Source: Tautonia rosea (GTDB lineage: Bacteria > Planctomycetota > Planctomycetia > Isosphaerales > Isosphaeraceae). Taken from it: DNA of 64,000 nt. Under the pieces are notes generated by a model. The model saw nothing but the letters and a program-made list of their open reading frames with translations, had not been told where the DNA came from and made no database searches. Of this stretch, positions 36,850 through 46,327 are shown in pieces. The translations under genes and the position numbers were made by a program. Within the stretch, counting starts at the first letter, position 1. Every line of letters starts with the position of its first letter. The stretch covers positions 248,001-312,000 of the forward strand of contig NZ_JABBYO010000005.1 of the NCBI RefSeq assembly GCF_012958305.1, in the 5' to 3' direction.

Positions 36850-38136
36850 TCACGAATCCTCGTCCCGAGGCCTGACCACTGGGTCAGCAGATGAGTGACC
36901 GGATGCTCCTTCCGATGGGATCCGAATGAAACTCTGCGGATTGGTCCACTCACCAAGCTCCTCAAGGAACGTTTGGCTCGGGTCCACAGCGACCTGACCA
37001 TCCTCGGTCAACACCACTCGAAAACGTGTCATCGCACCATCCCCCTGACCCTCCACCAAAAGCCCCGAGATCGCGTAACGGCTCGCAGTTCGTTCACACT
37101 GAAAGGTTTGCATCTCAGGAGACCAGAGTGCGAGACCTCCAGAGCCCGAGCAGGTCCCCTGAAGGGCATAAATCGTGTCGAGTCCATCGTACGCGGTCGA
37201 CCTGACCACCCAGAATGGCTGGGAAGCTTCGCTCACCTCGACCACCGAATTCAGTTCAAATTCGGTGGGGAGGCCAACCTTGATCATCTCCGAGCCATCA
37301 CTCAACGCGTTTGAGCCAATTCGAGAAGAGATGAAGGCCCCGATCGTTCCGACCACAAACACCAGGACGGCAACTCCCAGCACCCACCGTGCTCGATTCG
37401 ACGCCACTAGCCCCCCGAGCAGTTCTCTCCCAACCTGATTGTGTTGCTCGGTTGATCTGCTCTGAGACGAAGCGATCGACGGAGCCCCGTCTGCAGCCCT
37501 CTCTGCAGTCGCCGAGGCCCGGTACTCTGACTCGGCTCGATTCGCAACCGACTGCCGGAGTAACTCGGCCAGTTCTCGGGGCTTGGAGACTTCCTCAAGT
37601 GGAAGAAGCTCCCGGGCGTTGACCTCTAGATTCCGGTCTGTTGATCTGTCGGCCGTCAAGGATTCCATCTTGGCCTTGGGCAAAGGATTCGCCGGTCCCG
37701 ACGCTGGCCGTCCTCTGGCTGCGGCCAGTTTCTCCTGAAGGCTCAGAAGTTTGCCTGACGCGACCGGAGGCGACGACTCAGACTCCGAAGCGGGGACAGG
37801 GGCCGTTGCCTCTAGAGTACGTTCCGCCTCCCCCGCCCCACTCGATGGATTGGATCCTGCACTCTGTCCGGCCTCTGCCGGGCGATTGCGCGCCGCGGCA
37901 AGCTTTTCCTGCAAGGAGAGGCGGCGTGACGCTCCTCGGGAGTCCGGAGAAATCGGAGGCTCAGACCCTTCGGGCGTTGCTGGAGCATTTGGAAAGGGCG
38001 AGGCTGGAGCAATTCGGGGCGGCTCCTGATCGATCACGGGCGCGGGTGGTTCGGAGTCCGAATCCTGCTTGGAAGAGCCAGGTCCGGCCGCTCGGACCCT
38101 TGCGAGAATTTCCTGGACGTTCGGACGTTTGGACAT
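36850..38136 (-). CDS. membrane-anchored Rieske-like protein lacking cluster histidines
   Basis: A protein of 428 residues. The cytoplasmic N-terminus is disordered and rich in Pro, Ser and Ala, with three copies of a short helix motif (NVQEILARVR at 6-15, SLQEKLAAAR at 74-83 and 132-141). One membrane segment (251-272) leads to a C-terminal domain whose layout is that of a Rieske protein. Cys329 (CSGSGG) and Cys347 (CERTAS) are 18 residues apart, as in C-T-H-x-G-C ... C-P-C-H-G-S. The two cluster Cys are kept, but both His ligands (now Gly331 and Thr350) and both disulfide Cys (now Gly334 and Arg349) are gone. A [2Fe-2S] Rieske centre should not form. Function unknown. Confidence 0.7.
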   Translation of the reverse strand: MSKRPNVQEILARVRAAGPGSSKQDSDSEPPAPVIDQEPPRIAPASPFPNAPATPEGSEPPISPDSRGASRRLSLQEKLAAARNRPAEAGQSAGSNPSSGAGEAERTLEATAPVPASESESSPPVASGKLLSLQEKLAAARGRPASGPANPLPKAKMESLTADRSTDRNLEVNARELLPLEEVSKPRELAELLRQSVANRAESEYRASATAERAADGAPSIASSQSRSTEQHNQVGRELLGGLVASNRARWVLGVAVLVFVVGTIGAFISSRIGSNALSDGSEMIKVGLPTEFELNSVVEVSEASQPFWVVRSTAYDGLDTIYALQGTCSGSGGLALWSPEMQTFQCERTASRYAISGLLVEGQGDGAMTRFRVVLTEDGQVAVDPSQTFLEELGEWTNPQSFIRIPSEGASGHSSADPVVRPRDEDS

Positions 38137-38439
38137 TCGGAGACGCCCCGTACTTCAAGACATACGCTGCAGGATCGAGGATCAATCGAAGGCACCACGA
38201 GTCAAGCGTTCCAGACATCATGGTCTGGTCGTGAGGAACACGTCGCTCGACGTCGTCGTGATTCTGGGCTGTCGGGAGGGAATGACGAGCGGAGCGGATG
38301 GTCTCGATGCCCCCTCGGTGATCGAAATCATCGTCTTTGGAGGCAAGGGTATCACTCCTCCGATCACAACGCAATCGAAGCCGACGGGTCCAGATTCGTC
38401 TTCTCGGTCGACTCACTCTCTGCCGGACACGCTATCGAC
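38137..38439. other. intergenic region, nothing recognised
   Basis: A 303-bp gap between the PTS enzyme I gene (38440) and the Rieske-like gene start (38136). No convincing coding frame, RNA gene or terminator was seen. The promoter of the Rieske-like gene should lie near its left end. Confidence 0.4.
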
Positions 38440-40203
38440 CTAGGTAAAGTCAAACAGTTCCAGATCTCTGGAAATTTCGTGAAGTCGGTCAGTCAGATAG
38501 CGTCGAATCTGTTCACGTGTTTTGAGCTGTAATACCTGATGAGCAAATCGTTCCGCCTGGGGTGTGGACACTGAGGACAGTAACGCCTTGATCGTTGGAA
38601 CGAACGCCGGGCTCATACTGAATCTCCTGAGGCCCAGCCCAAGCAGCACGAGGACTGATCGGGGTTGGCCTGCCATTTCACCACAGAGCGTGACAGGCGT
38701 TCCGGTACGTCGGCAGGCCTCGAAGATCATGCGAAGCATGCGCAATACGGCGGGACTAAGCGGATCGCAGAGGTGGGCGACCTTCGGATTGTCGCGATCA
38801 GCCGCAACGAGATACTGGATCAGGTCATTCGAGCCAATCGAGATGAAATCGGTCTCTTGCAGCAGGGCGTCGATACACATTGCTGCTGCCGGAACTTCGA
38901 TCATCACCCCGGTCTTCACATCTTCTCCGAAGGGAATGCCAGCCCGTTTCAGATTCCGGCGTGCTTCATCAACCAGGCGGTTGACATGCCGAAGTTCCTC
39001 AAGGGTTGTGATCATCGGGAAGAGAATACTGACCTTGCCGTGCAGGGCCGCTCGAAGAATCGCCCTGATCTGAACCTCGAAGAATTTGGGATGTTCAAAC
39101 GAGAGTCGGATTGATCGCCATCCCATGAACGGATTCGCTTCATGCTGGCGACCGAGATAAGGAACGGTCTTGTCTCCCCCGAGATCTAGTGTTCTGATCG
39201 TGGCCGTGCGATCAGGAGCCGCTTCGATCACGCTGCGGTAATTCTCATACTGTTCATCTTCATCCGGCACGTCCGGATGGGTCAGAAAAAGATACTCGGT
39301 CCGATATAGTCCGACCCCTGAGGCTCCTACGGCGGAAGCCGTGGTCGCATCGGCAACCGTGTTCACATTGGCCAGCAATTCAATCAGCGTCCCATCAGAA
39401 AGGCAGGCCGGCTGATCTCGGTTGATTACGAGCCGATCCTTCAGCTCGAAAAAATCACGCTGCATCTTGCGGTAGGCGGCCAGGGTTTCCGGGTCAGGCC
39501 GCAGCACCACGATGCCATCCCGACCATCGACGACAATGGGGTCCCCCGTTTTCGCCTCGGCAATGATCCCGGCCGCACCAGAAACGGCTGGAATCCCCCG
39601 GCTTCGAGACAGAATTGCGGCATGGCTCGTGCCACCACCCACTTCGGTCACGATCCCATTGATAGGCATTTCTCCGAGGCTGATCGCCTGGCTCGGCAGA
39701 ATCTCATGCGTGACCAGGACGATCGGTTCCTCATGCCCGAGCAGGTCAATCGCGGCCGTCGCGCTTGAACTGACGTTCAAGTGCGCTGTGATCCTCGCAA
39801 AGACGTCCCGAAGATCCGTCATTCTCTCCTGGAACAGTTCCTGACCGCTCCGGGCGAAGATCGACGCATACTCCTTGAGCACGGACTGCAAGGCCGAGGA
39901 TGCTGTCAGCTGGGCTCCACAAATCCCTTCATGAACCTTGGCCACCAGTGAGGGATCGCGGACCATCTGGTAGTGCGACCGAAAGATATCGGCCTCGTCG
40001 CTTCCGAGCTGCTGGGCAACCTTGGCGACCATGCCTTCCAGCTCTTCCGACGCCCGTTTCAAGGCGTTGTCAAAGCGGGCAAGTTCGTCGGGAATGAAGG
40101 ATTCGTCAGCCAGTCGCTGCACCTCGGATTGCCCCATCGGGCCTTCCAGGCAGTACGCGACCCCGACCACTACGCCCGGGCTGACTGCAATTCCTTTGTA
40201 CAT
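38440..40203 (-). CDS. ptsI: phosphoenolpyruvate-protein phosphotransferase (PTS enzyme I)
   Basis: About 587 residues, the normal length for enzyme I without a GAF domain. It transfers phosphate from PEP to HPr. GGGTSHAAILSRSRGIPAVSG holds the phosphorylated His (residue 194 from this start), the PEP-binding barrel shows RTEYLFLTHPDVPDEDEQY, GADEF-like EVPAAAMCIDALL, SIGSNDLIQY, and TLCGEMAGQP with the catalytic Cys. Met at 40203 begins the family sequence (MYKGIAVSPG), and an ATG 6 codons and a TTG 9 codons upstream are alternatives. No HPr or sugar-specific EII gene is present in the window, so a regulatory PTS is plausible. Confidence 0.93.
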   Translation of the reverse strand: MYKGIAVSPGVVVGVAYCLEGPMGQSEVQRLADESFIPDELARFDNALKRASEELEGMVAKVAQQLGSDEADIFRSHYQMVRDPSLVAKVHEGICGAQLTASSALQSVLKEYASIFARSGQELFQERMTDLRDVFARITAHLNVSSSATAAIDLLGHEEPIVLVTHEILPSQAISLGEMPINGIVTEVGGGTSHAAILSRSRGIPAVSGAAGIIAEAKTGDPIVVDGRDGIVVLRPDPETLAAYRKMQRDFFELKDRLVINRDQPACLSDGTLIELLANVNTVADATTASAVGASGVGLYRTEYLFLTHPDVPDEDEQYENYRSVIEAAPDRTATIRTLDLGGDKTVPYLGRQHEANPFMGWRSIRLSFEHPKFFEVQIRAILRAALHGKVSILFPMITTLEELRHVNRLVDEARRNLKRAGIPFGEDVKTGVMIEVPAAAMCIDALLQETDFISIGSNDLIQYLVAADRDNPKVAHLCDPLSPAVLRMLRMIFEACRRTGTPVTLCGEMAGQPRSVLVLLGLGLRRFSMSPAFVPTIKALLSSVSTPQAERFAHQVLQLKTREQIRRYLTDRLHEISRDLELFDFT

Positions 40204-40349
40204 CAGATCACCGACAAGCATGCCAGGCAATTCCGATCAGTGGCCTTCCAGTGAGAAAGCTCTCGACCGTCAAGACAACCGATCTACGACGAGCACGTCT
40301 GGAATCGCAATGCCTCTATTGTGTCGGAAAAAGGTCGGTGGGGCGAGTC

Positions 40350-42086
40350 TTACTGCCTCGAATTCTTGATCACACTCGTTTTTGTTGCTTCGGTCGGTTC
40401 GAGAGAATCATGGGGGTCTTTCGACTGGGGAGGACGTCCAAAACGGCCAATCACGGCCAGGACCAGTGCGATTCCCGCGTAAGCACTCGCCCAGTGATAG
40501 GGAGTCTGCATTCGAGAGGCCTCGTACCGTTCTTGTGACCTCATCGCCTCGATTGCCTGGTTCGGAAGCATGACCTTTTCGGAAACCAGAGGCGAATGGA
40601 TCACCCCAAACAAGGAGAGGACCCCCGCGATCAGAAACGTCGAGGACGCCGACCGGAGCCGACCGTCAATCAGTCGTGCCAACGCTGTGGCCCACAAGAG
40701 GCTGGTTAAGATGAATCCTCCCGCGAGCATGGACACCGTGCCGACCGTTTGCCTGGCAGATTCCTTCAACGCACCGAACCCGACTCCCGCCTCTGCAAGT
40801 GCCGGATCGAAGAGCACGTCCTTGAGCAACAGGTTCACCAGATACGCTAGGGCCGGCACCACTGCCAAAGCCAACGCCGGATAATGACGCCTTGGCGTCG
40901 CGATGAACGATTGCGCCGTGATCTCCAGTCCGATAAAGATCAGAATCGGGGCCACCACCACTTCCGGAAGAAGCCGGAAAATCCAGACGAAATAGCCGAG
41001 CATCCCCGCCGCACCAATGAACAACGCCGTGGCCAGGGTATAGGCCGCCCGGCCTCCCATCGCCTTGTAAGCCGGATGGCCAATGTAGGGCGTCGTCTGG
41101 ATCACCCCGCCAAACCCCCCAGCCAGCAGAGTCGCAAGCCCTTCGACGAAGATAATCTGCCCGGTCGGATAGTCATCTCCTGCCGCAGCGGCGCTCTCAG
41201 TGCAATCAATCCCTCCGACAACCGTGGCCAGCGCGAGGGGCAAGGCAATTGCAAGAAAGCTCATCGCCTCGGCCCAGTTCAACTGGAACCAGGTCCACCA
41301 GGCTCCCATCGGAAGCGGCAACCCGGCAGGGATCGCAGGGAAAATCTCGCCCGAACCGCCCACCGGTGTTGGTAGGCCGAGCAGACCTTCAGCCAATCGC
41401 ATTCCGTAGTAGACGACACAGCCGACCACCACTGCGCCCAGCGCCCCCGGAACGTTCCACGGTAACTGCCATCGAGCCGTCAACGAGACCAGGATCACAG
41501 CCAGCGCCACCAATCCCGGAATCGGGTCTCCCAGAATTTTTAACAATGGCAAAAAGCTGATGACCACGAGTGCAATCGCCATCAACGATCCCAGCAGGCC
41601 AGCTCTTGGTACGACCCTCCGGATCCAACCACTCATCGGAGCGCAAAGGGTTTTAAAAAGTCCCGAGGCCAGGAGCATGCTGATCCCGATGAACCATGCA
41701 TGTTCCGCCGCCTGGAAGACCTCCATCCCTCGATCGCGGGCCATAAGAAATGCCGGCCCGACGATCAGGAGACTCGTCCCGAAAATGCTTGGCGTGTCGA
41801 GTCCGAGCGGCATTGCTGTGACGTCCGATCGACCCGTTCGACGTGCCAACCGGAAGGCCATCGCGGTGAACACCAGGTCTCCCACCAGCACCCCCAGGGC
41901 GGTGCCGGGAATCATCCGGGTCAACACAAATTCAGTCGGGAACCCGAACACCCCCACAAGCAGTGAGGTTGTAATGATCAGCCCACTGACGTTGTCCAGC
42001 ATCAGGCCGAAGAAGGCGTTGACGTCTCCTCGAGTCGCCCACGCGTAACTTCGGCCTCCTCGACTCGGCGCGGCAGCATCGTCCAC
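40350..42086 (-). CDS. NCS2-type nucleobase/xanthine permease-like protein
   Basis: A membrane protein of 578 residues with about 13 hydrophobic segments. NAFFGLMLDNVSGLIITTSLL near the start and DVTAMPLGLDTPSIFGTSLL resemble the AzgA/NCS2 purine permeases. FVEGLATLLAGGFGGVIQTTPYIGHPAYKAMGG matches the signature region with the motif usually reading NTTP-x-T. It probably imports a purine or similar anion by proton symport, but the substrate cannot be read from sequence. The GTG start has no better alternative. It is followed 147 bp later by ptsI on the same strand. Confidence 0.82.
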   Translation of the reverse strand: MDDAAAPSRGGRSYAWATRGDVNAFFGLMLDNVSGLIITTSLLVGVFGFPTEFVLTRMIPGTALGVLVGDLVFTAMAFRLARRTGRSDVTAMPLGLDTPSIFGTSLLIVGPAFLMARDRGMEVFQAAEHAWFIGISMLLASGLFKTLCAPMSGWIRRVVPRAGLLGSLMAIALVVISFLPLLKILGDPIPGLVALAVILVSLTARWQLPWNVPGALGAVVVGCVVYYGMRLAEGLLGLPTPVGGSGEIFPAIPAGLPLPMGAWWTWFQLNWAEAMSFLAIALPLALATVVGGIDCTESAAAAGDDYPTGQIIFVEGLATLLAGGFGGVIQTTPYIGHPAYKAMGGRAAYTLATALFIGAAGMLGYFVWIFRLLPEVVVAPILIFIGLEITAQSFIATPRRHYPALALAVVPALAYLVNLLLKDVLFDPALAEAGVGFGALKESARQTVGTVSMLAGGFILTSLLWATALARLIDGRLRSASSTFLIAGVLSLFGVIHSPLVSEKVMLPNQAIEAMRSQERYEASRMQTPYHWASAYAGIALVLAVIGRFGRPPQSKDPHDSLEPTEATKTSVIKNSRQ

Positions 42087-42158
42087 AGGGGTCGGTCTCC
42101 AATCGGATCAGACGATCGTTGAGTTTTCGCGGACGCATCACTGCCCGTCGGGCATGAA

Positions 42159-43352
42159 TCAAGGCGCCTCTTGCACAGCATCCCCCTCCATGATCCACGC
42201 TTCGTTCAACCGGGCATGCACAATCGTCGACCCTTCTGGCCGTCGTCCATGCGTGTAGCTGACGTGGATCGAGCCGTCTTTGGCCTGCAAGACCGTCGGA
42301 TAGTGAAACGCTTGCATCTGGTCCGGGTCCACGGCGAGATGACGTGTGTAGGACCACGATTTGCCTTCGTCCTCCGACAACGCGATTGCCAGAGAGTGCC
42401 TCCCCCTGACCGTGTCGTTATAGACGAGCGCCCATCGTCCGCTTTCGAGTCGGATCGCATCAACACTCGTGCCGGGGTTGGGAATATCCGATCGCTCAAC
42501 GGGCGACCACGTTTCGCCCTCGTCAACGGATTGGCTCACGCAGACCGACTCACCCGGTCCATTGTTCCTCATAAATGCCACGATTGTCCCATCGTTCCGT
42601 CGGACCAGAGCCGGCTGGATGTTGCCGTAGCCGATCATCGGGGTGCTGAATTGCCACGAGGCCCCCTCGTCGTCACTGATCCCAACGATCGAGGCCGAAA
42701 ACGTATCCGTATACAGCGGCAGCAGCCAACGCCCCGAAGGCAACACCAGCGGCCGAACACGAGGCATCCACCCGAGCCTTTGGTAGAGTTCGTCATTGGC
42801 TCGTTGATTCATTTGCGCGACAAGCTCGGGCTTCACCTGAAGCCCCAGCTCATCGACTCGCGCCATCGCGGCCTGATAGGCCTCGCCAAAGCCGGTCGGG
42901 GTGACGTGTAGCACACCGCTTCGCGACCACGAAGGCGGTCCTTCTCCTTCACTTCGATCACTCACATGATATTTCAGCAAGGCTCCTTCCCAGTGATGGT
43001 CAAGGATCGTCGGGTAGAAGAGCCAGAGAGTGCCATTGGGCGGCACAAACACGATCGGGTTGCAATCCGGGTAATCCGGAGTGTCGGCCATGACGAATCG
43101 AGGTGCCCACGACTCGGCTCCGGCAGGCTTCCGGGCACCGAAGATCTGTACGTCGTCGGCGGTTCGCTCTCCCGAACCTCTATACCAGGTCATCAGCAGG
43201 CTGCCGTCGGCGCATTCAACGATGCAGGAAGAATGGTTGTGGATCTGCTCCGGAGCAAAAACCTCTTGAGACTCCAGAAACGGTTCCTCAGCAAGAATCG
43301 TCGAGGCCATTCCCCCGAACAGTGTCAGCGTCAGCAAGAGTCGTCGATTCAT
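42159..43352 (-). CDS. secreted exo-alpha-sialidase-like protein
   Basis: About 397 residues with a signal peptide (MNRRLLLTLTLFGGMASTIL, cleavage near AEE). A six-bladed sialidase-type propeller is indicated by three Asp-boxes (SDDEGASW, SVDEGETW, SEDEGKSW) and by the N-terminal SCIVECADGSLLMTWYRGSGE. The catalytic Arg triad cannot be confirmed by eye. Such proteins are abundant in planctomycetes and degrade or bind sulfated or acidic glycans. The start at 43352 is chosen because of the signal peptide, and 49 codons upstream are open. The gene follows the beta-helix protein with a 61-bp gap, so the two are probably co-expressed for polysaccharide use. Confidence 0.83.
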   Translation of the reverse strand: MNRRLLLTLTLFGGMASTILAEEPFLESQEVFAPEQIHNHSSCIVECADGSLLMTWYRGSGERTADDVQIFGARKPAGAESWAPRFVMADTPDYPDCNPIVFVPPNGTLWLFYPTILDHHWEGALLKYHVSDRSEGEGPPSWSRSGVLHVTPTGFGEAYQAAMARVDELGLQVKPELVAQMNQRANDELYQRLGWMPRVRPLVLPSGRWLLPLYTDTFSASIVGISDDEGASWQFSTPMIGYGNIQPALVRRNDGTIVAFMRNNGPGESVCVSQSVDEGETWSPVERSDIPNPGTSVDAIRLESGRWALVYNDTVRGRHSLAIALSEDEGKSWSYTRHLAVDPDQMQAFHYPTVLQAKDGSIHVSYTHGRRPEGSTIVHARLNEAWIMEGDAVQEAP

Positions 43353-43413
43353 GGCACGTTGCATTTCGCCGTTGGAAGGGTTCGACCGGCGAGCCGTGCC
43401 AGAGTTGGCAACG

Positions 43414-46149
43414 TCACTTTCCGGCCGGTTCGTAGCGCCGATCATTGACGGTTCCGACGTGAATCCGCATCGGATTCGAGACCGCTTCCCCTCGAGCATC
43501 GAGGGCCTGGTTGCTCCCGGTCTTTAAGATCAGCTCACCAGAGTCAAATGAGGGGACCTGGCCGACCGTCAAAGCAACCTGATCGCGTGCGGAACCGGGA
43601 GCCGCAGCCCCTGTCCATCGAAATGTATTACCCAAGACAGAGCCCGTGAGATAGACCCGACCCCGGTTCGTTTTTTGTTGAGGGCCATGATAAACGGCCA
43701 TCAATCCACCCAGGGCCGAGTCGGTCACGGTATTCGACTCGACGGTCAGATCAAACTGGGGCGTGTGCGACCACGCATAGTGAAAGGGAGCATTGGTCGC
43801 ATACGCCGACAGTCGAAACGCATTTCCCCCGCCCAGCAAGGCATTGCCAATCAGCTTCGTTCCATAGTGATTTCCGGTCAAGACGACCGGATGCCCCTCG
43901 GAACTCCCTCGACAATCAATCGTGTTGGACTCGATCACCGTCTCGAGGAACCCGAGTGTCACCGAAACGTCGTAATCCCCTAGCGGGAGCGGCCGATCAA
44001 CGAGCATCACGTTTCGGTCCAGGATCTGCTCGATTACCGCCCATCGTCCGGCGTCCGGTCCCGAGAGCACCGCCACGACCTCACCGACCTCGGGATGTCT
44101 CCCCTGCGGCTCTGGAATCGCCACAATCCTGCCGTCGTCCGAGACTCCAGCATGCCGGCCCTCAAAGCGAATCTGGTACGACTCAGTCAGCAAGATCTCC
44201 GGGGCGTTGGGATGCGGACGTTCGTCATTGTCCATCGGTCCAACACCGACCACCGTGTTGTGCCGAACTCCGATCTGGTGCCCTCGATCCACGAGCACGA
44301 CAAACCGATACAGCTTGCCCGAGGATGGTTCCGGACGGACCTCGTTTTCTACAATCTCGATCTCCCGAATCTCCCGACCCGAGAGGAAAGACCCGGCAAA
44401 CGTCTTTGGTTGCGTTCCCCGGTGCCGGTTCTTCGCCACCCGCCAGGGACCGTTGAAGATCATGATCGGCCCCCCTTTCAGAGTGCAACCTTCGATCACG
44501 CCCGAGTCCGTATCAAGGAACCTCAGGCAATTCGGGGCCTCTTCCCAGTCACTTCCAGCGACCGGGGCTTCCAGGTCAAGCTCCCGGATTTCCACATGCA
44601 CCGGCCCTCCCGGCCGCTTCCCGAGATTGGGAACGCCGATGATCGCCGCTCCCCAGGCTGCCTGACGATGCCAACGGACCGGGCCATCAAACCGCACGCG
44701 AAGTCCTGAGATCGTCGTTCGGCCAGGTGCCCGAATCGCAATCGCCTCGGGCCACGGCTCATCACTGGGAGATTGCCGAAATCGCAACTCGGCTCCGGGT
44801 TCAGCGATGAACGCAATCGGCTCCAACAAATCGAGAGGTCGGTCCAATTCGTAGATCCCCGCCGAGAGCCGAATCGTCCCTCCTCGTTGTACCAGGGCTG
44901 CCAGATCATCTCCCGGTCGTACGCGGGTCTCTTTGACCGAGGGGGGCGCAAACCGCCGAGTCGGATCACACGACTGCCCAGCAAACCGGATCAACGAAGA
45001 CTGACCGTCCTCATCGATCAGCCTGAGGCTCATTTCAACCCCGTCCAGGTCGCGATAGGGCACAAACGAGAGAAGCATCGAGCCCGGCCGAGAGCCCCTC
45101 CGCACGTCCAGCCGTCTGCGGCGATCCCCCACGAAGGGCATCTTCGACGATCCGCCAGCCCCCGACGCCTCGAAGACCCACACTCCCGTAACGCCATCGC
45201 TCAGCACGGCCGCCCTCATGGGTCGCGTTGAGGATCGATCAACGGCAATCGTCACAGCTCCCGGACCGAGCGGACCGCGGTCATCCTGCCCAATCCATCG
45301 AACGGGGGTCGATTCTGTCGTCATCCTCGGCAACGGAGCCCGTGTCACGGCGCGATCCACGGGAGCGGTTCCCGCCACCAGAACGACCCGATCTCGCGTC
45401 CCGTTGTTGTATGAAAGGTCGATCCGAAGTCGTTTCCCTTGCAGATCGGGTGTCGGGCTCAGATACAACGTGCCTCGGGTCCGATCCTCCGACGACCTCA
45501 TCAACAGCGCGTCGTGCTTCCCCTCCGGATTCGGTCCAAACGCCCACGAGGGGCCGTGTTCGGCCAGGATCGACAGTTCCAGCACCTCAGGGTCCGGCGC
45601 AAGTCGGGCCAGTTCGATCTTCGAGTCTTCGAATCCATCAGGTCCGACCGATGGGCCGGGACTCACCCGATCAGTCCCATCGGTTCCCACCCATCGGGCG
45701 GCCAGTTGAACCTCGGGCATCCGCGCCAACAGGTTCGCTCGCCCCCCCTGAACGCTCATCGAATACCGCTGGCCTCCTTCAAGCTCGACCTCAATGTCGA
45801 ACTTGCGTCCGGTTTCCTCCTGGCTCGGCTCGACCGAGATCAAAGCACGCGGCGAACCAGGCTCCCGCTGCAGATCCGCCGACCAGTGTCCTCCGCCTCC
45901 GGGATAGCCCCAGATGTCTCGACCATACCCCCGAAGCGTCAGGCTCTTGATCGCCTGAGTGGTGGGAAGGCCGTTGAGTTCGAACACCATGTCCTGAACC
46001 CCATTGGGTCCAGGAGTGTTCGAGCGGGAAACACGATCACTTCCCACCTGCCCGAGCCATCGCAACGACGGTTGGGCTTGCTGACCAGACGCTTCTGTCG
46101 AAATCATCAGAGCGACGAGGAAGAACCATCCTGGAATTCTTGCGTTCAT
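43414..46149 (-). CDS. secreted right-handed beta-helix protein with three N-terminal repeats
   Basis: About 911 residues. GGAGGAGG lies 6 nt before the ATG at 46149, and the N-terminus is a signal peptide (PGWFFLVALMISTEASG). Residues about 28-395 are three copies of one domain opening with RWLGQVGSDRVS, RWVGTDGTDRVS and RWIGQDDRGPLG. The rest is a parallel beta-helix starting at VRPGDDLAALVQRGGTIRLS, of the type found in pectate lyases and alginate epimerases, with many short Asn/Gly turns (VIESNTIDCRGS). Presumed extracellular or periplasmic polysaccharide-active protein, with no catalytic residues assigned. It leads the two-gene unit with the sialidase-like gene. Confidence 0.82.
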   Translation of the reverse strand: MNARIPGWFFLVALMISTEASGQQAQPSLRWLGQVGSDRVSRSNTPGPNGVQDMVFELNGLPTTQAIKSLTLRGYGRDIWGYPGGGGHWSADLQREPGSPRALISVEPSQEETGRKFDIEVELEGGQRYSMSVQGGRANLLARMPEVQLAARWVGTDGTDRVSPGPSVGPDGFEDSKIELARLAPDPEVLELSILAEHGPSWAFGPNPEGKHDALLMRSSEDRTRGTLYLSPTPDLQGKRLRIDLSYNNGTRDRVVLVAGTAPVDRAVTRAPLPRMTTESTPVRWIGQDDRGPLGPGAVTIAVDRSSTRPMRAAVLSDGVTGVWVFEASGAGGSSKMPFVGDRRRRLDVRRGSRPGSMLLSFVPYRDLDGVEMSLRLIDEDGQSSLIRFAGQSCDPTRRFAPPSVKETRVRPGDDLAALVQRGGTIRLSAGIYELDRPLDLLEPIAFIAEPGAELRFRQSPSDEPWPEAIAIRAPGRTTISGLRVRFDGPVRWHRQAAWGAAIIGVPNLGKRPGGPVHVEIRELDLEAPVAGSDWEEAPNCLRFLDTDSGVIEGCTLKGGPIMIFNGPWRVAKNRHRGTQPKTFAGSFLSGREIREIEIVENEVRPEPSSGKLYRFVVLVDRGHQIGVRHNTVVGVGPMDNDERPHPNAPEILLTESYQIRFEGRHAGVSDDGRIVAIPEPQGRHPEVGEVVAVLSGPDAGRWAVIEQILDRNVMLVDRPLPLGDYDVSVTLGFLETVIESNTIDCRGSSEGHPVVLTGNHYGTKLIGNALLGGGNAFRLSAYATNAPFHYAWSHTPQFDLTVESNTVTDSALGGLMAVYHGPQQKTNRGRVYLTGSVLGNTFRWTGAAAPGSARDQVALTVGQVPSFDSGELILKTGSNQALDARGEAVSNPMRIHVGTVNDRRYEPAGK

Positions 46150-46260
46150 CGATTGCCTCCTCCCCAATCCTTCGGGCGCAATCTCGAATGCCGACCAGTC
46201 TCGGGAGCATCACGAGCGATTGATCGAGGAGCCTACGTCAAGCCTTCCCCTGGCACAAGC

Positions 46261-46310
46261 GCAAACAATAACGCCGAGTTCGGCATGGTCTTCAGCCAGG
46301 CCGCTCGGCG
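46261..46310 (-). terminator. possible terminator after the first tRNA-Met gene
   Basis: On the minus strand CGCCGAG and CTCGGCG can pair over a long 25-nt loop, followed by TTATTGTTTG. It lies 18 nt after the tRNA 3' end. The long loop makes it a weak candidate. Confidence 0.35.
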
Positions 46311-46327
46311 CGTGAAACCTAAACGAG

